From: a virus
Virus record (IMG/VR): IMGVR_UViG_3300025853_000004
Location: 1 to 59,977 of that record
DNA length: 59,977 nucleotides
Direction: 5' to 3' (one strand)
Shown here: positions 7,728 through 12,465 of the stretch, one piece after another
Layout of the letters: the number at the start of each line of letters is the position of its first letter
Position numbering within the stretch: the stretch's first letter is position 1
Notes under the pieces: model-generated
What the model saw: the letters and a program-made list of their open reading frames with translations, nothing else
Database searches by the model: none
What the model was told of the DNA's origin: nothing
Translations under genes and position numbers: made by a program

Positions 7728-7756
7728 ATAGTCTGATAAAACGCAACGATATGCAA
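7728..7756 (-). promoter_or_regulatory. sigma70-like promoter for DUF932 gene
   Basis: -35 TTGCAT (complement of 7751-7756), 17-base spacer, -10 GACTAT (complement of 7728-7733). It has the CGTTGCGTTT block of neighbouring promoters but only a degenerate TATGCAA in place of TATGCGA. The leader fuses both leader types: GGCCAATAAC and ACTACGGGAG. Confidence 0.6.
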
Positions 7757-7773
7757 GTAATTTTTTAGAAAAT

Positions 7774-7804
7774 AAAAAGGCCGGTTAGGTTGCCCCAACC
7801 GGCC
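7774..7804 (-). terminator. Rho-independent terminator
   Basis: Perfect 8-bp stem GGCCGGTT/AACCGGCC (7779-7786 with 7797-7804) followed by a five-T run. Ends the unit 7810-8031. Confidence 0.88.
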
Positions 7805-7809
7805 GTGGT

Positions 7810-8031
7810 TTAGTACGAACCTTCCCCGTTGTAGACACCAAGCTTTGCGAGTTCAAAGCCGTCTATGTCTGGCAACTCAACTCCGCGTTTAATTAGTTCA
7901 TCGGTATATGCTCGAAAGTAAGCATGGTTCCAATGGGATTTGTTATGCCCGATGCAACCGTAATCGGTAGCCAAGGCATTGCGGCGGAATTGTTCTAACT
8001 GTTCGTTAGAAAGGTTAGTCAAATCACGCAT
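7810..8031 (-). CDS. Hypothetical small protein from a strong promoter
   Basis: 73 residues (MRDLTNLSNEQLEQFRRN...), helical, with a His/Trp/Tyr-rich centre (GHNKSHWNHAYFRAYTDEL). Not recognised. Start supported by the leader AACTACGGGAGGA seven bases upstream. It is transcribed alone from the best consensus promoter in the early region (8113-8141) through a leader with two hairpins. Confidence 0.65.
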   Translation of the reverse strand: MRDLTNLSNEQLEQFRRNALATDYGCIGHNKSHWNHAYFRAYTDELIKRGVELPDIDGFELAKLGVYNGEGSY

Positions 8032-8067
8032 GGTGATTCCTCCCGTAGTTGATTGTTAAGTAGCTTT

Positions 8068-8106
8068 CTCAGGGGCTTCCTGAGATGACTGAGATTTCCC
8101 AGTCAT
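8068..8106 (-). promoter_or_regulatory. Two hairpins in the 5' leader of gene 7810-8031
   Basis: Stem CTCAGG/CCTGAG (8068-8073 with 8079-8084) and stem ATGACTG/CAGTCAT (8085-8091 with 8100-8106) lie between the promoter and the ribosome site. Neither has a T-run, so they are not simple terminators. They could stabilise the RNA or act as a regulatory leader. Confidence 0.5.
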
Positions 8107-8112
8107 GTGGCC

Positions 8113-8141
8113 ATTATCGCATACCTGATTCGGGTTGTCAA
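8113..8141 (-). promoter_or_regulatory. Strong sigma70-like promoter with TATGCGA site
   Basis: -35 TTGACA (complement of 8136-8141, perfect), 17-base spacer, -10 GATAAT (complement of 8113-8118). TATGCGA on the minus strand (8117-8123) touches the -10, so a bound regulator would block RNA polymerase. Confidence 0.85.
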
Positions 8142-8176
8142 GTTAATTTTTTAAAAAGTTATTTGGGGTTGGGTAC

Positions 8177-8199
8177 AAAAAAGCCCCGACTGGCGGGGC
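8177..8199 (-). terminator. Rho-independent terminator
   Basis: 6-bp stem GCCCCG/CGGGGC (8183-8188 with 8194-8199), 5-base loop, six Ts (complement of 8177-8182). Ends the operon that begins at 8955. Confidence 0.88.
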
Positions 8200-8206
8200 G
8201 TAGTGG

Positions 8207-8302
8207 TTAACGGCGACGTCGCCGCTTCACGGGTTTCTTCTGTGCTTGCTCCCAAGCGTCTTCGCCGTAGATCAACTTCATCACCCATTCAATCAAAAAC
8301 AT
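8207..8302 (-). CDS. 31-residue basic peptide
   Basis: MFLIEWVMKLIYGEDAWEQA followed by a tail ending KRRRRR. The ATG overlaps the stop of the preceding gene by one base (TAATG) and the stop lies just before the operon terminator. The hydrophobic N-terminus and penta-arginine end suggest a membrane- or nucleic acid-associated peptide. Support is positional only. Confidence 0.5.
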   Translation of the reverse strand: MFLIEWVMKLIYGEDAWEQAQKKPVKRRRRR

Positions 8303-8553
8303 TAAACATTCTCCCCTTTGGCGTAGTCCATGATAAAGCCGAGTTTCTCGCACAGTCCGATCACATCTGCCGGCAATTCATATACGCCGTCGTAGTCAAC
8401 CAGAACGACGCCGTCAAACCACAGACCGCCGCTCCCCCCTTCATCACCTAACTCAGCGTGTTCAAAACCAATCGGTGTTCCCTTTTCATCAAGGTATACC
8501 GTCCAGTCTTTCCGAGTTATGTAGCGATTCAAAAGCCCCTCATGAATTTGCAT
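8302..8553 (-). CDS. Hypothetical acidic protein
   Basis: 83 residues from ATG 8553, preceded by GGAGG seven bases upstream; the longer frame to 8607 would overlap its neighbour much more. Acidic, glycine-containing centre (HAELGDEGGSGGLWFDGVVL), probably beta-rich. Fourth gene of the five-gene unit 8955-8207. Not recognised. Confidence 0.6.
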   Translation of the reverse strand: MQIHEGLLNRYITRKDWTVYLDEKGTPIGFEHAELGDEGGSGGLWFDGVVLVDYDGVYELPADVIGLCEKLGFIMDYAKGENV

Positions 8554-8743
8554 CAGATTCCTCCACTGCATAAGTGTCGCACCAACCGATGGCTTCAAAG
8601 ATTTCATGGTCAGTCAGCGATGCGATTCGTTCAACGACAGCCAACCGAACTTGAGCCGGAGTGATATCACGGCCGTCTTCCTGATAAGAAAGGATAGTGA
8701 AGGCGATGTCGTACATGTGGTTGTACGCTGTTTGATCTTTCAT
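8540..8743 (-). CDS. Hypothetical small protein
   Basis: 67 residues from ATG 8743, which forms a 4-base ATGA overlap with the preceding stop. All-helical appearance (YDIAFTILSYQEDG, VRLAVVERIASLTDHEIFEAIGW). Not recognised; coupled to its neighbours in the 8955 operon. Confidence 0.6.
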   Translation of the reverse strand: MKDQTAYNHMYDIAFTILSYQEDGRDITPAQVRLAVVERIASLTDHEIFEAIGWCDTYAVEESDANS

Positions 8744-8955
8744 GACTGAAACTCCCAATCAACAGCCGAATCAATCACGTCCCAATTGATGCCGTAGTTA
8801 GCATCAAAGTCGTCACAAATTCTTTCCATGATTGATTCGATCTGATCCATAGTCAGATCAGAGTGACCCATCGCTTCCGCCCGTTCGCGGATATCATCTG
8901 GGTACCAAAGGTCTTCAATGACTAACGTGCCATTGCGTTTCACTAATTTACTCAT
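8740..8955 (-). CDS. Hypothetical small protein
   Basis: 71 residues, acidic and helical, first gene of its unit. Start supported by the leader AACTACGGGAGGA (complement of 8965-8975). Contains MDQIESIMERICDDFDANYG. Not recognised. Confidence 0.6.
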   Translation of the reverse strand: MSKLVKRNGTLVIEDLWYPDDIRERAEAMGHSDLTMDQIESIMERICDDFDANYGINWDVIDSAVDWEFQS

Positions 8956-8991
8956 CGCTAATTCCTCCCGTAGTTGTTAGCGAGTTTGCAG

Positions 8992-9018
8992 ATTATGCGA
9001 TTAACGGAAACAAATCAA
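8992..9018 (-). promoter_or_regulatory. Candidate promoter with TATGCGA site
   Basis: -10 CATAAT (complement of 8992-8997) in the context AATCGCATAATC, which matches the promoter at 5751. The best -35, TTGATT (complement of 9013-9018), is only 15 bases away. The plus-strand TATGCGA is at 8994-9000. It overlaps the 3' end of the nuclease gene. Confidence 0.5.
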
Positions 9019-9462
9019 CCCCCAAAGGCTTTTCCAATCTACTGGAAACCCGCTACGGAATACCGGATCTACCTTGGTGATTCCCTCCATCTTCAGATCA
9101 AGAGCATCTGCGCCCTTATAAAGCAAGATTTCTGGAGCGGCCGTTTTAGTTTGTCTTTTTATCAGAATCCATGTTGACGCATGGCTATGAGTATTTAGAA
9201 AGGCAACTTGATGTGGCCGCAAGTCCACGGTATTTCCCCGAGTAACTTTCAGTTCAATTAAGTGGAAGCGGCCTTGATCGTCACAAACAAGAAGGTCAGG
9301 TATCCCTGCGGTCAGCCAAGTTTCCAACCGCGTTAGGATTATCTTTTGATCAAGCTTCTTCGTCCCTTCCCGAATCTGCTTGTAGAAGTTGCTTTCCGTC
9401 GTATTCGTCTTCTTCTTCGTAGCTTCCTCCCACGGGAGTGACATCGACGATGCTTGACTCAT
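9001..9462 (-). CDS. VRR-NUC-like PD-(D/E)xK nuclease
   Basis: 153 residues. The core reads Glu24, then AGIPDLLV (52-59, Asp56), HLIELK (67-72, Glu70 and Lys72) and RPHQVAFL (82-89, Gln85): the VRR-NUC order of a G-x-P-D strand, an E-x-K strand and a helix with a conserved Gln. Such enzymes cut structured DNA, for example resolving branched replication or packaging intermediates. The first 38 codons overlap the end of terS in another frame by 113 bases; Glu24 lies in the overlapping part, so the overlap is probably real. A pairing with terS suggests a job at packaging. Confidence 0.8.
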   Translation of the reverse strand: MSQASSMSLPWEEATKKKTNTTESNFYKQIREGTKKLDQKIILTRLETWLTAGIPDLLVCDDQGRFHLIELKVTRGNTVDLRPHQVAFLNTHSHASTWILIKRQTKTAAPEILLYKGADALDLKMEGITKVDPVFRSGFPVDWKSLWGLICFR

Positions 9463-9940
9463 AACTCTTTCTCATTTCATCCAGTGCTTTCATGACTTCT
9501 TCTTTGCTCATTTGATCAATGGAGCCATGTCTAATTTCTGATTTATTTACATAGATATCGCCATGTGCTTGGCCACGCCGATATTCCGCTTGGACTGCCG
9601 CAGAGTAAGCCCCATTCTGCAAAGCTTCATCTCGAATACGCTGAAGGTCTCGCAGATGCCGCTGAAAGTTCACGCCATATTTAGCATCCAGTTCATCACG
9701 ATATTCTTTGATCGCCGCCACAACGTGGGGACAATATTGAGGGTTAGTCATTTCATGCGCTCGAACATGTGCGCTTGCCGGTGGATAGCCGGCATTGATT
9801 GCGGCTTCCCGCATAGTGATCTGGCCGTCATTGCTGACCAGTTCTTTCACAAAGAGTTCTTGCTTCCGCGTGAGCTTTCTTTGTCTCAACTTATCCAGTT
9901 CAGCCTTGTTCGCCACTGGATCTCTCTTAATTCTAGGCAT
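9350..9940 (-). CDS. terS: Terminase small subunit
   Basis: 196 residues. The N-terminal half has the Terminase_2-type DNA-binding arrangement: RKLTRKQELFVKELVSNDG, then TMREAAINAGY (helix-turn-helix), followed by a long helix (VAAIKEYRDELDAKYGVNF) that would form the oligomer core. The C-terminus is acidic. Start at 9940 follows GGAGGGG. It has its own promoter (9978-10006), and the GTTAC cluster upstream (10071-10313) is a candidate recognition site. It recognises phage DNA and loads TerL (encoded 5 kb away). Confidence 0.85.
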   Translation of the reverse strand: MPRIKRDPVANKAELDKLRQRKLTRKQELFVKELVSNDGQITMREAAINAGYPPASAHVRAHEMTNPQYCPHVVAAIKEYRDELDAKYGVNFQRHLRDLQRIRDEALQNGAYSAAVQAEYRRGQAHGDIYVNKSEIRHGSIDQMSKEEVMKALDEMRKSYESSIVDVTPVGGSYEEEDEYDGKQLLQADSGRDEEA

Positions 9941-9977
9941 TGCCCCTCCGAACAGTAAATGGTCGTATCAGAGTTAA

Positions 9978-10006
9978 AATATAGCCTTCTTTCTTATATA
10001 GAGCAA
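9978..10006 (-). promoter_or_regulatory. Candidate terS promoter
   Basis: -35 TTGCTC (complement of 10001-10006), 17-base spacer, -10 TATATT (complement of 9978-9983), in an AT-rich context. It lacks a TATGCGA site, unlike the other early promoters. About 30 bases separate it from the strong ribosome site GGAGGGG before terS. Confidence 0.6.
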
Positions 10007-10070
10007 AATTCAAAAGAAATATTTTTTGCATCTCCCCCCGCCTAACGCACTTTTGATTTATTGATTTCTT

Positions 10071-10313
10071 GGTTACATATTTGTAGTTACATGGTGTAAC
10101 AGTTTATGTAACCACTGAAAGTCTTGCTATATAAGGGATAGAGCGGTTCGGTTACACGGTTACACCGGTTACGGCTATTTTTTCAAAAAAATATTTTTCT
10201 AATTTCTGAGCCATATAAGTAACGTGTATTTTTTGTAACCAAAAACAAGAAAGCCCCGTGAGCCGTGGACTCCGGAGCTTTCCCCTCTGTTACACAATCT
10301 GTAAAAGTTACAC
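10071..10313. repeat. Cluster of eleven GTTAC/GTAAC elements upstream of terS
   Basis: Eleven copies of GTTAC or its complement in 243 bases. Part 1 is a nested dyad: GGTTACATA (10071-10079) pairs with TATGTAACC (10105-10113), enclosing GTTACA-TGG-TGTAAC (10086-10100). Part 2 is a tandem: GGTTACAC at 10150, GGTTACAC at 10158, GGTTAC at 10167. Part 3 is inverted copies at 10219-10223 and 10235-10240. Part 4 is GTTACAC at 10289 and 10307. About 0.5 would be expected by chance. Candidate pac/cos recognition site, origin iterons or partition site. Confidence 0.8.
10241..10282 (-). terminator. Rho-independent terminator
   Basis: 10-bp stem with one mismatch (10249-10258 with 10273-10282), 14-base loop, then a T-rich run complementary to 10241-10245. 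Ends the operon 11209-10308. It lies inside the GTTAC cluster. Confidence 0.7.
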
Positions 10314-10613
10314 CCAAACCGCTCCAAAGAGCGTTTTCTTATCAATAAACCTCGATGCCCACCGTTCGGGGTTCTTCTCAATTTCTTCAGTAATTTTAGG
10401 GTGGGAGCATGATCCGCGAAGCCCTAATTGCGATTGCATTAAGAATTGATTTGCTTCATTTCTCCAATAAAGGAGTTCTTCAGAGGGTTCGTCATCGCTT
10501 TCGACGTCGAGTTCGTTGGCCATGAACCGACAGAATTCGGCACAGGTATCGACAGTGTATAGACCGTTAAAGTCCAACAGAATTTGTGGAAGTTTTTCCA
10601 TAATCATTCCCAT
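10308..10613 (-). CDS. Hypothetical small protein
   Basis: 101 residues, helical, with an acidic centre (DVESDDEPSEELLYWRNEANQ) and a basic, aromatic end. Not recognised. Last gene of the operon starting at 11209; its stop codon falls within a GTTACAC copy of the cluster downstream. Confidence 0.6.
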   Translation of the reverse strand: MGMIMEKLPQILLDFNGLYTVDTCAEFCRFMANELDVESDDEPSEELLYWRNEANQFLMQSQLGLRGSCSHPKITEEIEKNPERWASRFIDKKTLFGAVWV

Positions 10614-10627
10614 AGTGTGTTTTGTAA

Positions 10628-10786
10628 TTATAGCAGACTGGAGTCGAAATTGAGTTCGATTCGGTCGCTGATTGTTGGATCGACGCGCTCGATGGGGAAG
10701 TGTTCCCCATCGGCGAGGTCATGAACATGCACCGGCAGATCGTCTGGCAGAGTCTCCAATTCTGCGATCAGTTCCTTAACCGTCAT
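10628..10786 (-). CDS. Hypothetical small protein
   Basis: 52 residues from ATG 10786 (MTVKELIAELETLPDDLPV...), preceded by a perfect AAGGAGG; the longer frame to 10831 lacks a site. The LIAELETLPDDLPV pattern recurs in small phage proteins of unknown function. Overlaps the upstream gene by 11 bases. Confidence 0.65.
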   Translation of the reverse strand: MTVKELIAELETLPDDLPVHVHDLADGEHFPIERVDPTISDRIELNFDSSLL

Positions 10787-10946
10787 CTTCGTCCTCCTTA
10801 TCTTCTTCGACTTCAAAGAAAGCACAGGCATCTTCGTGAGGCCAAGGCATCACAACGGCCAGTTCTTTTGCCTGTTCTTCGTTTTCTGCCTCAACGACAA
10901 AGCTTGGATAATAAGTCGTGACCCGAACGCGGTATTGCTTTTTCAT
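10776..10946 (-). CDS. Hypothetical acidic protein (56 residues)
   Basis: Starts MKKQYRVRVTTYYPSFVVEA; the ATG overlaps the previous stop (TAATG). Beta-alpha appearance with a very acidic tail (EVEEDKEDEDDG). The start pattern resembles small phage proteins that begin with a strand and an EAENEEQAKELA helix. Not recognised. The neighbouring reading frame 10628-10831 had hidden it. Confidence 0.6.
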   Translation of the reverse strand: MKKQYRVRVTTYYPSFVVEAENEEQAKELAVVMPWPHEDACAFFEVEEDKEDEDDG

Positions 10947-11209
10947 TACCGCATCTCCCGAGGGTTGAACTCTGCTTTAAGTTTCTGCAAGGCTGTTGTT
11001 AGACGGACGATATCGTCGAGCGTTAGTGGGTGGTAGCCGTGGCATACCCCATCGATCAACGATTCATGCACCTGATCCAACACTTTCATCGTTTCATCAA
11101 TCGCTTCGACGCACGTTTTTGGTAGCCGTGTTTCGCGGATCGAGGCCACTCGCTTGTTATGCTTGGCCACCATTTCGTTGTGCTTTTCAACCCATTCATT
11201 CTGGTTCAT
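10946..11209 (-). CDS. Hypothetical small protein
   Basis: 87 residues from ATG 11209, chosen because a leader variant (CAACTACACGGGAG) lies upstream. Two charged helices (EWVEKHNEMVAKHNKRVAS and LDDIVRLTTALQKLKAEF). Not recognised. First gene of a four-gene unit, promoter 11239-11267. Confidence 0.6.
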   Translation of the reverse strand: MNQNEWVEKHNEMVAKHNKRVASIRETRLPKTCVEAIDETMKVLDQVHESLIDGVCHGYHPLTLDDIVRLTTALQKLKAEFNPREMR

Positions 11210-11238
11210 TTCGGTTCTCCCGTGTAGTTGAGATTCGG

Positions 11239-11267
11239 ACATTAGTCGTTTATCGCATACATGTCAA
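11239..11267 (-). promoter_or_regulatory. sigma70-like promoter with TATGCGA site
   Basis: -35 TTGACA (complement of 11262-11267, perfect), 17-base spacer, -10 TAATGT (complement of 11239-11244). The minus-strand TATGCGATA (11251-11259) sits in the spacer. Confidence 0.7.
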
Positions 11268-11278
11268 CACCCCAGACG

Positions 11279-11318
11279 AAAAAAAGCCCCGAAAGTCATA
11301 GGGAACTAACGGGGCTTT
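11279..11318 (-). terminator. Rho-independent terminator
   Basis: 8-bp stem AAAGCCCC/GGGGCTTT (11283-11290 with 11311-11318), 20-base loop, T-run complementary to 11279-11285. Ends the RHH operon (12319-11348). Confidence 0.85.
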
Positions 11319-11347
11319 GGAGTCAACTACGGGAATAGTTGTGCAAA

Positions 11348-11554
11348 CTATATCGCTTTATGAGAATTGTGCAAACGTTTTCTTTCACTTTCTCTGGCAA
11401 TCTCACCCACAAGGCGCGCAAATTCTGTCAGTTCTTCCAGATTTGCAATGTAGCCACGGCAACCGTTCCGCAGGGCAAGTAGTGTTTTGTCTTCATCCTT
11501 GACGATACCGGCTTTGACCGCCAACTCATGAATTAAGTTTTGCTTGACGTCCAT
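11348..11554 (-). CDS. Hypothetical small helical protein
   Basis: 68 residues from ATG 11554 (a TTG one codon earlier is possible). Helical throughout (DEDKTLLALRNG, ANLEELTEFARLVGEIARES). Last gene of the RHH operon, overlapping the zinc-ribbon gene by 29 bases. Not recognised. Confidence 0.6.
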   Translation of the reverse strand: MDVKQNLIHELAVKAGIVKDEDKTLLALRNGCRGYIANLEELTEFARLVGEIARESERKRLHNSHKAI

Positions 11555-11744
11555 CAATATCGATCACCGTCATACGGCATTGCATACAGTAACGCCGCTC
11601 AGAACCGTGTTCCGTGATCCGCGCAAGGTCTCCGATGCAACGCGGACATTGGTTATTGCGGAGTCGTCTTCCGACTTCGTCAGCCAATTCGTTTTCCAGT
11701 GGTTGTGGATTGAGATCCAGTTGTTCTTCACTTGGTTTGCTCAT
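11526..11744 (-). CDS. Small zinc-ribbon protein
   Basis: 72 residues. CPRC (33-36) and CMQC (53-56) form a classic four-cysteine zinc ribbon, usual in nucleic acid- or protein-binding adaptors. GAGGATGCGAG gives a ribosome site before ATG 11744. Fifth gene of the RHH operon. Specific role unknown. Confidence 0.7.
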   Translation of the reverse strand: MSKPSEEQLDLNPQPLENELADEVGRRLRNNQCPRCIGDLARITEHGSERRYCMQCRMTVIDIDGRQAKLNS

Positions 11745-11859
11745 CTCGCATCCTCATTTCCAACCAGATCGCTTTTTCCTCGACGCGCTGTGCCTTCTTC
11801 AAGAGCCGGCGGGTCTTGGCCATCAAGTAGCGCAGATACAATCGTCTAATGAATCGCAC
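11728..11859 (-). CDS. Small basic protein (43 or 31 residues)
   Basis: From GTG 11859 it reads MRFIRRLYLRYLMAKTRRLL and continues to a helical KKAQRVEEKAIWLEMRMRDEQ end; from ATG 11823 it would have 31 residues. Strongly basic N-terminus. It fills the gap between two operon members and overlaps both ends. Support is positional and moderate. Confidence 0.45.
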   Translation of the reverse strand: MRFIRRLYLRYLMAKTRRLLKKAQRVEEKAIWLEMRMRDEQTK

Positions 11860-12037
11860 GGTACGCACGACAATTTAACTCTGCAATGAGCATTGTTGAG
11901 CCTTTGGGCATGTATCCGCCGCCGCTGACAAAGTATTTGCCTTTTTTATTCTTGAACAATCGGTGCGTGAGCCGTGTTTCGCGGACAAGGAACTCCAGTT
12001 CTTCAAACGCGTCGATTGGGTTATCAAACTTCGTCAT
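11846..12037 (-). CDS. Hypothetical small protein
   Basis: 63 residues with FKNKKGKYFVSGGGYMPKGS, a beta-hairpin-like centre, and a C-terminal helix. The ATG at 12037 makes an ATGA overlap with the preceding micro-gene. Not recognised. Confidence 0.6.
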   Translation of the reverse strand: MTKFDNPIDAFEELEFLVRETRLTHRLFKNKKGKYFVSGGGYMPKGSTMLIAELNCRAYRAIH

Positions 12038-12129
12038 CGTATCGCCTCAAAGTACAGCCAGTGGGTCGCATACAGTCCTGCCACGATCAGCGGGACGATC
12101 CAAATAAAGTCTGGATCAAACTTAATCAT
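12034..12129 (-). CDS. 31-residue single-span membrane peptide
   Basis: Reads MIKFDPDFIWIVPLIVAGLY and ends THWLYFEAIR. Residues 9-27 are a hydrophobic helix. The start overlaps the RHH stop by 8 bases and the stop overlaps the next start as ATGA, so it is in a coupled chain. Encoded between a repressor-like gene and small soluble proteins; a membrane modulator role is a guess. Confidence 0.55.
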   Translation of the reverse strand: MIKFDPDFIWIVPLIVAGLYATHWLYFEAIR

Positions 12130-12319
12130 ACACGTTCATGCGCCGTGGATCTTTCTTCGGGTCATACGAATGTTTTTTGTGGTAACCGTTATCGATGTAG
12201 GTTTCAAAAATCAGACGCAGTTGCCCAGAAATCGTTCGGCCTTCGGCTTGAGCGATCTCCTTGATGTCTTCGTACACATCACGAGGCACTAGGACGCTTT
12301 TCCAACGTTGGGTATCCAT
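12122..12319 (-). CDS. Ribbon-helix-helix (Arc/CopG-type) transcriptional regulator
   Basis: 65 residues: MDTQRWKSVLVPRDVYEDIK, continuing with EIAQAEGRTISGQLRLIFETY. A beta strand (RWKSVLVP), helix A (DVYEDIKEIAQAEG), the turn RTIS and helix B give the RHH fold. It would dimerise and read DNA with the strands. Its promoter (12343-12371) carries a tandem 10-bp operator in the spacer, so autorepression is likely, and a near copy lies before terL. GGAG before ATG 12319 is a good ribosome site. The only clear DNA-binding repressor-type protein in the phage, apart from a sigma4-like HTH at 16574. Target assignment is inference. Confidence 0.8.
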   Translation of the reverse strand: MDTQRWKSVLVPRDVYEDIKEIAQAEGRTISGQLRLIFETYIDNGYHKKHSYDPKKDPRRMNVYD

Positions 12320-12342
12320 AAAACTCTCCTAAGATATCTGCG

Positions 12343-12371
12343 ATTATATGCGAACGTATGGGAACATACAA
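12343..12371 (-). promoter_or_regulatory. RHH gene promoter
   Basis: -35 TTGTAT (complement of 12366-12371), 17-base spacer, -10 TATAAT (complement of 12343-12348, perfect). The spacer coincides with the tandem operator 12347-12366. Confidence 0.85.
12347..12366. promoter_or_regulatory. Tandem operator, RHH gene copy
   Basis: Direct units TATGCGAACG and TATGGGAACA. They fill the promoter spacer, so an occupied site would exclude RNA polymerase. The copy at 4142-4161 differs at five of twenty positions. Confidence 0.65.
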
Positions 12372-12382
12372 GATTTACGCAC

Positions 12383-12404
12383 AAAAAAGCCGCCCGAAGG
12401 CGGC
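12383..12404 (-). terminator. Rho-independent terminator after DNA polymerase
   Basis: 6-bp stem GCCGCC/GGCGGC (12389-12394 with 12399-12404), CGAA-type tetraloop, six Ts (complement of 12383-12388). Closes the replication operon and insulates it from the RHH operon promoter 12 bases downstream. Confidence 0.88.
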
Positions 12405-12449
12405 TATAAGGGAGTCACAAATGAAAAAATCCCGAAACGGCTAGCTTAT

Positions 12450-12465
12450 GTAGCCTAAAGGCTAC
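12450..12465 (-). other. Hairpin over DNA polymerase stop codon
   Basis: Perfect 6-bp stem GTAGCC/GGCTAC with a 4-base loop; the stop codon (12462-12464) is in the stem. No T-run. Possibly an RNA-stabilising 3' structure. Confidence 0.45.

Noticed and set aside
10071-10313. CRISPR array reading of the GTTAC repeats
   Set aside because: Units are 5-9 bases with irregular spacing and both orientations; no 23-47 base repeats or spacers.
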